Source: Scortum barcoo (Eukaryota > Chordata > Actinopteri > Centrarchiformes > Terapontidae). Taken from it: DNA of 64,000 nucleotides. Positions 25,470-36,345 of the stretch are shown in pieces. The notes under the pieces were generated by a model that made no database searches, had not been told where the DNA came from, and worked only from the letters and a program-made list of their open reading frames with translations. A program made the translations under genes and the position numbers. The stretch lies in NCBI GenBank assembly GCA_023238725.1, contig CM041538.1:4222380-4286379 (forward strand), read 5' to 3'. How positions within the stretch are numbered: position 1 is the first letter of the stretch; the number at the start of each line of letters is the position of its first letter.

Positions 25470-28400
25470 TGACCTAATGATTATATAGCACACAAATTAA
25501 ACAAGTTGTTACCAGCAGCTGATGTGGATAAAGTGATAAATTAATTGTTGATCTTTTTGCTATTTTCAATATAATCTTCCTCTCAAACAGACAAGTGCAT
25601 TTTAGATGCATTATAGATAATGAAGACAAAAACAAATAAATCAAAGAATAAAGAAGATGATATCTCTGCTTCTGCTGCACTGATTTGGGTCTGACAATTT
25701 TACAGAAGAGCAATGTTAAATCAGTGGAGTGCTCTTTTAAATCAATCAAAACAATTAAGAAAGTTGTCCTCAATAACACAAGTGTTGCTGGGAAGTCCAA
25801 GGACTCCCTTCTGCCTCACATCCTGCCCTCTCACACCCCTACTCATCACCCCCAGCTGACACCCGCCCCCAACCTGTTAAACCCCCAGCAGGGTACGGAG
25901 CCTTCTCACCACCTACCCCCCATCTGGAGACATCAGCCCATCCATTTCCCCTGCTCCTTCACCCTCCTCCTGCCCTGCTCCCCCTGTCCAGGTGGGAGGT
26001 TTGACTTTGTGCTGCCCCACACACACCCACATACCCGTCATCAACCAAAGCTGTCAAACACAGCACCAAACCGCAGCACAACACAGAGGCTGCAATGAAT
26101 AAAAGGCATGTTTCCAACAATAAATCACTAATTTTGAGATAAATACAGCACACTCACTGACAGCCTCAGCCTTTATTTACTGAATGTTGCATTGTAGACT
26201 GTAACTACAGCGTGTGACACTGATATGAGGGAGCGCTTTGGCTTACTTGCTACATTTTTGGTATAAAAATGTTTCAAAATAATGTACTGGGAAAAAACTG
26301 GCTTCCGGTATCAATACCAAAACAGTTTTTCAGGCACCAGTAGGGAATATGAAAAATCACGGTTTGAATTTTGAGTATTTAGTTTTTGGAGTTTCTGGCA
26401 CAAAAACAGATTGCTTAACAGCACAAAAGAGGAATCGGTTTACATCAGGGGAAACAGAACCGTATTTAACATGACTAACTTCATAGCTTAAACTTGTCAA
26501 AGTGCGTTGTTATTAAGAATTGTGATTGGCTCATATTCATCTCCATGGTTTTCCAAAATAAATACACACAAAGTAACAGTTGGCAAATATTCAAAACTCT
26601 TTCTAACAGGAAACAACAGGTTTAATGGGAAATATGGTGCCATTTCTTCACATGCAGCACCTTTTATAAGCCATTGTGTATACACTTAAGTATTTTCTGG
26701 TAACTTTTCTTATTCTTATGTCACTCTATTCTTTGGAGATATTTTGTGTATTATTATTTGCATATTTGTAACTCTAATTCTAATTTGGAAAATTGAATAA
26801 GGAGATGTTTAAAAAGTTTACTACAGAGATATATATTGCTTTGGGGTTTCCATCCTCCTATGAATAATGTGCACATTTCCATTTCTATATGACCGTTGCA
26901 GCTAACTGTTAGCCCGTCTATGTTCATATGTGTGTCTTTGCTTTCCACAGGACTCCGGGGTGCAAACCATCCTGCAGGCTTCCTATGAAAGCTGAGGATT
27001 CTGGTTACACAAGGCGGCGAGGAGAAAGGGGAGAAAAACAGATCGGGAGAAGAAGAAGGAGAGCATCTGCTTTCATCCTCAACCCAGCAGGGGAGAGCTT
27101 AGGCCTGTCACTCTGAGAGAGACAGCCAGCTGCAGCACATGCACACGCACACACACGCACACACACACGATACAAACTTGGGGAAAAAATACTGAATATT
27201 CTAGAGTACCATTAAAGCTCAGTAGAATGATCATTTCTCTTCTTTTCACTGTTATGAAGACATATTCCTAATATTTAAGCTATAAAAAATACAGGAAAAG
27301 CTTGTACTGAAGAGTTAAGGTTCTAATGCATCCAAAAGCTCTGTTCAATATAAAGTACTTTTCAACTTTTCTTCTCTCCTTTATAAAAGACTTACAGAGG
27401 GACAATCCTCATACCAGAGCCGTCAGAGCCATCCAGCTGGACAGACCATCTCTAGTTTATACTAAAAGGCAAAGACAAGCACCACTTGGGTGTTTTTCAC
27501 TCTTACTGGCAGAAATTGTTTGGGTCTACCTACTATAGATTTATTATGAATCTTTGGTTCCAATCATTTAAAAATGATTTGCACAATCAATTCTGCAATA
27601 AAACTTCATTAAAACTGACGTGAATTTGCATTACAACTTCCAAAAGTCGTTCTTAAACTGGAGAAGGAAAATTATTTTGGTACAGTATTTTTGTAGGTTC
27701 TTGACTTCCAATGTTTTATTGAGTGAAACAGCCTTGAAACAGGAAAATGGAGTCATTATTTGTGTCAAATTTAATTATCTTCATTGCCTGCTCTTGCAAA
27801 AAGGGATAATGAGTGCTAGTCGCTTCATTTTTGAGATACTGCAAGCCAAAAAGATCACAAACACTGAACAATGAGATTGGATACAGACAGATGAAGCAAT
27901 GAAAACACGGCTAATTAAGTTGGAGACATGATTCAAGAACACTGCATATAACAATGAGAACCAAAACACAGAGTGGCGACTAAGTGACAAAAATAAAACA
28001 CATCACTTTTAGCTTACAAGGAAGTGATTTAAGAAACATCTCACCACTCCATTTAGTACTGTTCAGCTTCCAATTGTATCACACAATCGCTTTTACCAGA
28101 TGATGGTTATCAGGCTCTTATGAGATTCAGAGTATAGATTTCAGAGAGCTTCAGAGAATCCATGTTGGCTGTAAAGTTGAGATGAAGGTCATTCTGAATT
28201 TGAAAACAGAACTGGTCTCATTAGGTTTCAATGACAATTCTCAGATTTGAATCCTAGTGAAAAAATACTAGTAAAAATATAATCAGATATCTATAGTTTT
28301 TGAATTGTTCAAATTATTGATCTGTCCACAAAATGTTCCATCATTCTGGCTCAGATATTGATTAAAACCTGCTGTGCTGACAATCATCGATATGCAAATG

Positions 28401-30062
28401 TGCCGAAAGTTGTAGCAAAAAACAACACCTGCAAATTACAAGTAATTTCAAGTTTTTGTTCACCAGTTACAGAACACAGGACAATATGCTGAATGACACT
28501 ATGACAAAAAAACACGGAAAGATTCTGACTGGAGGACAGTGCACACTACAGCGATGAATGCCCGAAGCAGAAAGTTCTGCAAACCTTCCATACTGCCAAG
28601 AGGAACACTGCAATATTGATTATATATGTAGAAAACTTCCTGTTTTGCACACAAGGACTCTCCGACCTCCAGTAACCCGTCTGTCGTTCCCTTCAGCCAA
28701 TCACAGCCTCGATCCAACTCTTTCAGCCAATCACCCTGGGCTGTACGGCCAAGTACCGACTGGGACAAAACAGAGGGGTAAAGGAATAAATCAACAGAAC
28801 AAGATCGGAGAAAAAAAATTGAATCTACCCCAAACATGAGGACACCTCCTGGGTCAAGTTTCTGTCCGTAAACGCTGCTGAAATTTTGGGCCCATACACA
28901 AGCATGCAGAAACACACAAAACCCCACAGATTCACCTTATCGTGGCCCCTTAACAAAAGCAGTTACCCTAGAATCTCGCCACAGGTCTGTCTGTCCTGAT
29001 CAGTTATCTCTTCTTCTATTGTTAGAGCAGTGAGAGGGAGTCAGTTTTACACAGTCTCTCTACATTTATCTCCCCTCAGCTGTAAAATATCTGGACTGTG
29101 AAAATCGCTTCTCTTTCACTGCCCTGAACCTCTTTCTCTGTCCCTCTGGTCTGATGCCACAGTAAATACTCACCCCGGGTTTGAAGATGATTTAGCATTT
29201 GGACTCAAATGGGGCAAGAGTGCCTCCCTGCAGATCTATTTTAGGTCTCTCACTCAATTCATTATTCTTATCATCATATCTTCCCTCCTCTGCCTCTTTC
29301 CTCTGTCAGCCTGTGTGTCACATTTAAGTTTAACAGCCCATTTAATTTTTTTCCATACAAACACATGCTTGTTGAGTACTTAAAAAGGAAATAAACTGGT
29401 GATTGACTTACAGTAGGCACCGACTTAAGAAATCGTAAGATTTAATAATCATGAAAAACACTTTTTACTTTTTTATTGTCTTTGATAGAATCTAGAGCAA
29501 AATCATTCTTCAATTCTTTTTGTTTTTCTTCCTAATTGTCTCTCGGCTTTACATCACTAGAAGGTCACCGGTGACATACAACACAACTTTACCCATGAGA
29601 CAACCAGTTTAAATGAGTCCTTTTTCAAAATCCATTCTGGTATACTGGTAAAAATCTGTGCACCTTAAGGATTTTATTACTTTCATTACACAAAATCAGA
29701 GAGATGAAGTATCAACACAGTTACTTGTAATCCCTAAAGTATAAGCAATTACTCCTGAGAACGACTCATTTTAGAGGCTCCATGAACCAATTAAACTCTT
29801 CAGACCTGGGATCAGATATCCTTTATCAGTCTTTTAAAAGGCATCAAATGTTTTTGTTATGTTCAGCCATCATGCTCTTTAAATGTACATGTGAAATAAG
29901 CCCGATGTGTGTGTGCGCATGGATGTATGTATTTATGGATGAAGTTGCTGGAGGTTCAGTGAGGTTTTATTGCTCTGAGCCACAGGGGGGCAAACCCCAG
30001 TTTATTGAGCTGCTGTTAAGGCCATGGGTCGAATTTCACCTGCAATTAACGCCAAAAACCTT

Positions 30063-30096
30063 CACACACAGACACACACACACACACACACACACA
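30063..30096. repeat. (CA)n microsatellite
   Basis: A CA run with one early gaca interruption. Confidence 0.93.
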
Positions 30097-31048
30097 GCTG
30101 CTGTCGTTTACTCATCCTGTTTGTGTGGGATGCCAAGTCGACATGACAGTAGTTTCTGTCACAGTCTCTCTCTCACTAAATGATCTACACTCGGTCAAAC
30201 CCCCTGCACAGCGTGTGCACGCACACACAAATCTCTAGAGATGACATTATTGTTGAGGGATGGGGAGCTGTAGCTGTAGTCAGGAGGTTTTGGTGATGAA
30301 ACCTAACGCTTCCTCTCCTCTGCCCTATTCGCTCCCATTTTAGCTCTTTACCACTCCAGCTGTGTTCATTAAAACCCTACAGAGCAGGCAAAAGTATTTA
30401 TCAGCTCCCTGAATCACTGCTGTAAAGATCCAGGCATGCGTGTAACTCAACACACACACACTCAGAGTTATCTATACCATGGAGAACAATTAGAGGACAG
30501 CTAGGGGAAAGAGCTGTCTAAGGACAAGTAAAGAATACCAGTGACCCTTTATGAGTTAAAATGCACACTTTTGAATCTTACAGCAGACAGTAAACCAGGA
30601 GTGGCTAAATCAAATTCCTTGACAGTGATAATGTGATGATCGTTATGTCTGTATATGATATCTGCTAATGGATCTGAATATGAATGTTAGATCTTTTGCC
30701 TAAGTGGTGCATTGTTAATTATGACTGCGGCTGTGTTATGTTTAAACTAGAGCAGCAATAAGAAATCAATTAATCACTTGAATGACAGAAAATTAATCAG
30801 CAACAGTTCTGATAAGAAATTAATCACTTCGACACATTTTTTAAAGCAAAACTACAAAGACCCTTTGGTTCCAGCATCTCCAGTATGAATATTTGTTTGT
30901 TTCTTTTGTCTTCTAGTATTATAAACTGAATACCTTGGTATTTTGGACAGTTGGTCTGACAAGCAAGACATTTGAAGTAGAGAGGTAATGATTAGGGATG
31001 TGGACCAAACAAGACATTTGAGGATGTCATCCTTTTACTGACAATTTA

Positions 31049-31262
31049 CAGTCATGGACAAAAATATCGGTACACTTGCTATTCTGTCAGAAAATGCAAT
31101 ACTTCTTCCAGAAAATTGTTGTAATTGCAAATGTTTTGGTATTCACACATTTATTTCTTTTGTTTGCATTTGAACAAGACAAAAAATCAGAGAAGCAAAG
31201 TTCAACTGGAAAGAATTTCACACCGAACTCAAAAATGGACTGGACAAAATTATTGGCACCCT
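31049..31262. repeat. Left terminal inverted repeat of Tc1-like element
   Basis: About 214 bp inverse of 31883-32097. The outer direct repeat begins at about 31052 and the inner one is atggactggacaaaattatt at 31235. Differences from the right repeat are scattered point changes, for example near 31070-31080. Confidence 0.92.
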
Positions 31263-31760
31263 TAACTTAATATTTGGTAGCACACCCTTTGGAAAAAATC
31301 AATTGAAATCAATCGCTTCCTGTAACCATGAATGAGTTTCTTACACGTCTCTACTGGAATTTTGGACCACTTTTCTTTTGCAAACTGCTCCAGGTCTTTC
31401 AGATTTGAAGGATGCCTTCTCCCAACTGCTGTTTTAAGATCTCTCCACAACTGTTCTACGGGACTCAGATCTGGACTCATTGCTGCCAATTCAGAACTCT
31501 CCAGCACTTCGTTTGTAACCATTTCTGAGTGCTTTTTGAAGTGTGTTTTGGGTCATTGTCCTGCTGGAAGACCCATGACCTCTGGGGGAGACGCAGCTTT
31601 CTGACACTGGGCATTACGTTGTGCTCCAAAATCCTTTGGTAATCATCAGATTTCATGATGCCATTCACGCAGTCAAGGCATCCAGTGCCAGAAGCAGCAA
31701 AGCAACCCCAAAACATCTTTGACCCTCCACTGTGTTTGACTGGAGGGAACTTTTCTCTAT
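31262..31760 (-). pseudogene. Truncated, frameshifted Tc1-like transposase
   Basis: Minus-strand translation gives GGSKMFWGCFAASGTGCLDC, then RSWVFQQDNDPKHTSKS with the second catalytic Asp. After a frameshift near 31488-31496 comes MSPDLSPVEQLWRDLK with the catalytic Glu, ending VCYQILS and a stop at about 31262. The frameshift fits loss of one base just after the VLNW codons. The N-terminal paired-type DNA-binding domain and the first catalytic Asp are absent. Upstream of the retained part, the sequence through cacttgcaaccagtaaaaat resembles a Tc1 5' leader. This suggests an internal deletion joined the leader directly to the catalytic domain near 31750. The product is not functional. Confidence 0.9.
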
Positions 31761-31882
31761 TTTTACTGGTTGCAAGTGTGATTACTATATTGCCCACACC
31801 TGTTACTTTCCACAAGTGGGTCTAAATAAAAATTAAAGGTGCATCACATGCTTGAAATGCAATTATTTCTCACAATTTTGAC

Positions 31883-32097
31883 AAGGTGCCAATAATTTTG
31901 TCCAGTCCATTTTTGAGTTCTGTGTGAATTGTTTTTCCAGTTGGACTTTCCTTCTCTGATTTTTTGTGTTGTTCAAATGCAAACAAAAGAAATAAACATG
32001 TGAATACCAAAACATTTGCAATTGCAACAATTTTCTGGAAGAAGTATTGCATTTTCTGACAGAATATCAAGGGTGCTGATATTTTTGTCCATGACTG
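31883..32097. repeat. Right terminal inverted repeat of Tc1-like element
   Basis: About 215 bp, the inverse partner of 31049-31262. Its inner end reads aaggtgccaataattttgtc and its outer end tttttgtccatgactg next to TA. In transposase orientation this is the 5' terminal repeat. Confidence 0.92.
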
Positions 32098-32619
32098 TAC
32101 ATACCAAACAACTGATCGATTGAAGAAATATCTGGCAGATTACTCAATGAAAATAACTGGAAATTAATTAATTGCAGTCCTAATTTGAAGATGTCACCAG
32201 AGATGGACATCTTCTGACATTTTATGGACTCCAAGATTGACCAATCAATTGAGGGGATATTCAACAGAGTAACCGATAAGTAAAATCTTTGATTACAGAC
32301 AGAACTGTTCTGTCAATATCTGCAAAGTTCATAACAGTTAATAAACTTATAATATATAATATTTTATCTATTTTGTTTCAGCTAACAAAAAGCCACGTAG
32401 AAAAATATAAAGGCTGTCAAGGATAAGCATACTCCTAAAACAAACACATCATATGTCTGATCTCCGCAGCCTAACCTTCAGTGTCCATCAGTAGTCTCCT
32501 GTCAAAACGCCTGCTATGAGGCCCTTGTGTTCGCTGAGTTGCTCTGGATAAGCGCCTCAGGAAAAGGTTCAAACTGTAGACATAAATGTCTTGCTTACTG
32601 TACCGTGTTCCCGAGCCTG

Positions 32620-32760
32620 CCCCCGCTGTCACCTCACAGGCCAAAAACATGTGATGAATGGCCCAGCACTCTCATCAATCATCTGTGATTGGCCCTGATC
32701 TGCGCTGTGATTGGCTAATTAGCCTCATCTGTAACCATTACTGCACAGAGAGGCAGCTGC
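32620..32760. promoter_or_regulatory. Candidate intronic cis-regulatory element (paired CCAAT-like words)
   Basis: tgtgattggc occurs at 32684-32693 and again at 32706-32715, 22 bp apart (inverse CCAAT). The second is followed at once by taattag, and atcaatcatctg precedes the first. The paired, helically phased words in repeat-free sequence are suggestive. The function is inference. Confidence 0.28.
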
Positions 32761-34536
32761 GGCAGAAAAAAAAAAGGGACAAGAAAAATAAAGGAGGTGA
32801 AAAATGACACCATCAGGGCTGTCCTGTCACCTCGCTGCCTCCACACAATGCCAGGAATCAGACAGCTACTGCCACACAGGGGCAACCACACACACACCTG
32901 AAGACTGCGGGGAAACACCTTCCAAAGACCAGAATTTCACAGGTAATTATATTTTGAAAATAAATATGCGACCTAGACAAGAGCTGGAGGAGGGGTTGTC
33001 AGGACGGCGTGTCAGCGGGTCAGCCACATCTCATCTGGCAACAGTTTCTGCTCCGCTACAGCAGTGAGAACAGCAACACCAGCTCCAGTCAGGGGAAAAA
33101 AAAAAAAGAGACGGTTATTCAATGTCAGAGGGAAATATCTAGTAACTGGGTGGTAACTGCCCGCCAAGCGAGAGCCGGACAAGAGGGAGCAACAGTTTGG
33201 TGGAGCACTGATCTAGTGACGCAGCTTTTTGGGAGTACAAAACACCAAATAGTAAAAGGTTAAGGGGCAGAAGGGACGGAGAATAAAAAACACAAGGCGG
33301 GAGAGGAAACAGACAAAAAGACAGAGAGAAAGTGAGGCAGGACAGAGCCCGAGGGGAGAGAAAAGGCCAAAACCACCAGGCCAACTTCTGCTCCTGCTCT
33401 GTCCCAGCCAGCCCTCCTCTCTGCACAGGAAATGGCTCTCTGCAGCCAGAAGGGGAGGAGGTGTGGGGGGGGCTCCAAACAGCTGTACCCACCATGAGCC
33501 AACTCAAGGTGGGGGCACAGACTGAGAAGAGAGGAGGGAGCAGGGAAGAGGGCACTGGTAAAGATGGCTGCCTCCTACGTTTTTATCTTTTAGTCTTGTG
33601 TAGTGAGTGACTGCTGTGGGTTTCTCTTTCTCCTTGGCGTGCTCAGATTCAGAAATTTGTTCTCTATCGCCAAATCCCAGAAAACCACACTCAAAAAAAA
33701 AAACTTTCAAACACTATCACAAAACTGGAAAGTCCAAAGCTTAACCCCTTTGAAAATGAGATCATGAGGATATAAATTATTTTATCTGTCAATTTCATAC
33801 TAAAGCGGTGAGCTCCCAGCATCTATTCCATAATACCATAATAATAATAAAGGACTCCATTGAGAGTAACTGGGCAGTTCCAGGTCTGTCTGCCTGCCTG
33901 AGACGGACACCCGATACCTGGCTGAGACGATGCCCAGCCAGCCGCATGCCTTCAGACGTCGTTAGAGCAGACACACAGCACGCCCCTCCTGCCACCCGCA
34001 ATCCATCCACAGCCAATTACAAGCAATTTCCCTGTCCTGGGTGGGGTGAGGAGAGGGAGAGAGCGAGGGAGGAAAAGCAGTTGTCAGCCTAAAGCAGACA
34101 CACATGGTTCTGTTTACAAATTGCCAGTTGTTTGGCTTTGCCATGGTAACACAGTGCTGATGCTGGCGGGATGGATATTTCAAAGTGAGACAGAGCGAGG
34201 CAGCGAGGGGGTCCTGGTAACAGTCCCGGCCTTTGATGGTCTGCAGGGCGGGGCGGACTTTCAGCAAAAGAGATGGTTCATTTATGCATAATGTACAAAC
34301 GTCTTACAAACACACGTCTGTTTCCCTCCTGCCTTCATCTTTTCCCCCTTCCTCCTCCTCCTCCTCCACATCAGTTCCCCTCAGCACCCCGGGCTTCTGT
34401 TTGGCTTCCAGAAATCCGCCTTTCCGAAACTGGAGATGCACAGCGAAGGAGGTGCCTGATTCACCAGAACTGGAATGTCGGCCGTTCCCACAGGAAACCT
34501 GGAGCGTCTCAAGCCACGGTGCCCTGGACAGGCGAG

Positions 34537-34574
34537 CACACACACGTGCACACACACACACACACACACACACA
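34537..34574. repeat. (CA)n microsatellite
   Basis: A CA run interrupted once by cgtg. Confidence 0.94.
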
Positions 34575-35654
34575 AAACTCCAACACAGGGTTGCATGCAT
34601 GCACACACACAACTGGTCAGTCAAACTAACATAACCAGATGGAGGAACCTGCTGAATGGACCCAACATCCAGAATCTTTACTTGTACAAGAATGAGAACC
34701 AGTGTTTTTTATGACAACCTTAATATTTCTCAAAATATCATCATTCAAGTCACATGAATAATTTAATAATATTAGAGTTTATGTTAGGGCCTTTGCATGT
34801 AAGTATTTAAACTTTGTTTCGAAACACGGTTTTCTAACAGTTTCATTTGAAAACCACAGTTCCCATAAGCCTCAGCCTTGAACAAGGGGAGTTTTGTGCC
34901 TGTCAGAGTAAACATGTTCATAGCAAACATGAAGCAGATTAGTGCCTCTTTTAATTCACACAAAGCCACTGTTGGACTGTTTGAGCAAGTCTGTGTTTAT
35001 TCACCATAAACAGCCAAAAGTTACCACAAACTGACAGCACAGACATTAAATGTAGCTGACTAGCAACAGACGGACCAGGTGTGTACACTGTCTGTGTGAC
35101 GGGTCTCACAACTTAAAACTTCACTTTTATTTTCCACCAGTTTCCTCATCTCTAGCCTCTTGTTTTTGTACATTCATGAAGTAGTCATACAGTTCAAATA
35201 TAACAAACTTCTGGTGCTTCAGTATTACTAATCCCAATTCAAGTCAGACTTCCAACACAGGAGGTAAAAATTATTCAGTGCAGTTACAATCAGATATGAC
35301 TGATCAAAAGTCGTCAGGCAGTGAGTGATGCTTCACTGACGCCATCAATGCCCCACCTTAACAGTGTGAGCCGCTGCTTCACTACCACCCCGCTCTGACA
35401 GAGTGACCCCACACTATGATCTGCAGTAAAAGTGAGGTTCCCTGTCGTAACCTCCTCACCACCACTCCCATCTCAAAGAAAGCCCCCCGCCACCTCCGCC
35501 ACCATCACCTCCTAATAATAACACGGCCCGCGGTGAGGGGTCTGCTGTCAGACATGGCAACCCGTCGAGTCTTTCATCTCAACAGCCACACACACGTGTT
35601 CAAACCTTAACCTATCACACACTTTGACACACACATAGGAATGTGCGTTTCCTT

Positions 35655-35694
35655 ACACACACACACAGACACACACACACACACACACACACAC
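35655..35694. repeat. (CA)n microsatellite
   Basis: A CA run of about 19 units with one gaca interruption. Confidence 0.94.
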
Positions 35695-36217
35695 TTGTGC
35701 GGGGGGAAAAAGACACACATTCAGAAATACTGAGCTCCGCTTTGCTCCTGGACATGGCGACCCCACTGTTCGTTTCATCTCCCCACTCCTTTCTTTGCTT
35801 GCTGCTGGCACCATCACGTTAACACAAACACCATATTTCTGTCATCGTCCCCAGGACACAGCATTCCCTTAATATCTCTCTTTCTTCTGCGGGCGTTCGG
35901 GGAATGGCAATGGGGGCCTGAAGGGATCTGGGACATGGGTGAGTTGTGGGAAACCAGAGTGCAGTCTGTGGCCTCACAGCATGCGGCCCGCTCTCTCTTC
36001 TCCCGCTCCCCCTCTCTTTCTCTATCTGTTTCTCTTTTGGCAGAGAATCATAGGAGGCTTCATGCAGATCGCATACTGCGGCCTCAAATGATCTGGGAAA
36101 ACATGCCCTGTTAATGTTTTGTGCACATCTGAACCCTGTTCAACTCTGAAGCAGTGCATGCACAGTTTGTGTCTATTTCTCTGGGCTTGTGTGCGGTAAT
36201 GGTTGTGTGTCTTTTAC

Positions 36218-36345
36218 CTCCACAAAGTCGTTGGCGTGGCCCCAGTCCCTCTTGGAGTCCAGGTTGCCCAGGCTAAAGCTCTCCAGTTGGCCAAGGTGAA
36301 TCTTTGCCACAGAGCGGCTGATCTTACGCGTCACAAAGTTTGAAC
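36218..36345 (-). CDS. gmds: gmds internal exon C: GDP-mannose 4,6-dehydratase, substrate-binding region
   Basis: This 128 bp exon completes the split glycine codon from exon B. It encodes GSNFVTRKISRSVAKIHLGQ, then LESFSLGNLDSKRDWGHAND and FVE, ending in phase 0 before GTAAAAG. The acceptor ends TGTTGTAG, with a weak pyrimidine tract. TRKI and GNLD-x-KRDWGHA-x-D are strongly conserved GMD motifs in the nucleotide-sugar binding half, about residues 215-257. Relative to the human protein as I recall it, this copy has Asn for Lys in the GHA-x-D motif and Phe for the following Tyr, plus Cys to Ser in LESF. The next exon, expected to begin AMWLML, was not found between here and position 1. Confidence 0.96.

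Larger units (their letters stand above)
23760..30748. other. Intronic sequence, no gene recognised
   Basis: AT-rich sequence without coding potential makes up most of 24050-24370, 25130-25800 and 26160-28500. A 16 bp tandem repeat lies at 25438-25469. Segments with ggtatcgaatcaatactttt near 25130 and ccggtatcaataccaaaaca near 26308 look like related fragments of a dispersed repeat, not classifiable by eye. The 25800-26050 stretch is C-rich. Microsatellites are listed separately. Confidence 0.78.
31049..32097 (-). mobile_element. Tc1-like DNA transposon, internally deleted
   Basis: This 1049 bp element begins cagtcatggacaaaaatatc and ends gatatttttgtccatgactg, with TA on each side (31047-31048 and 32098-32099) as expected for Tc1/mariner insertion. 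The terminal inverted repeats are about 214 bp each and highly similar. Each contains an outer and an inner copy of an atggac...aaaattattggcacc-type direct repeat, the IR/DR arrangement of fish Tc1 elements. Between them, on the minus strand, lies only the second half of a transposase with a frameshift. Intact Tc1 elements are about 1.6 kb, so roughly 0.55 kb is missing. The element cannot make its own transposase but retains its ends. Confidence 0.92.
30749..32181. mobile_element. hAT-like non-autonomous element, split by a Tc1-like insertion
   Basis: Left part 30749-31048 begins agagcagcaataagaaatca. It runs through ttctgataagaaattaatca, a middle containing ggaccaaacaagacatttga, and ttttactgacaattta. 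Right part 32098-32181 resumes with catac caaacaactgatcgattg and ends attaattaattgcagtcct. In this order the pieces read as one copy of a familiar teleost repeat whose ends carry ...ttgcagccct and whose interior alternates aatcgatta-type words. The Tc1-like element lies between them at a TA. The copy is diverged, has no transposase, and its 8 bp target duplication was not identifiable. Assignment to hAT rests on the terminal agggctgcaa-type word recalled from fish repeats. Confidence 0.65.
32182..36217. other. Intronic sequence downstream of gmds exon C, no gene recognised
   Basis: The stretch contains two CA tracts (listed), a candidate regulatory stretch at 32620-32760, an A-homopolymer near 33098-33107, and GA-rich patches at 33290-33370 and 34040-34075. 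Open frames at 33139-33555 and 34233-34634 have skewed composition and no recognisable domain. No further gmds exon was found immediately downstream of exon C. Confidence 0.78.

Noticed and set aside
28499..28927. Open frame of 142 codons on the minus strand
   Set aside because: No recognisable domain, no matching splice structure and no similarity I know; consistent with chance.
33139..33555. Open frame of 138 codons on the minus strand
   Set aside because: Leucine/serine/proline-rich translation of purine-rich sequence, with no splice context and no family signal.
34537..35694. Regularly repeated CA tracts considered as an array
   Set aside because: They are simple microsatellites without unique spacers; not CRISPR, and the genome is vertebrate.
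1..36217. Search for C-terminal gmds exons (AMWLMLQ, VREFVE, KYYRPTEV)
   Set aside because: None recognised on the minus strand; taken to lie before position 1, although a very short exon could have been missed by eye.
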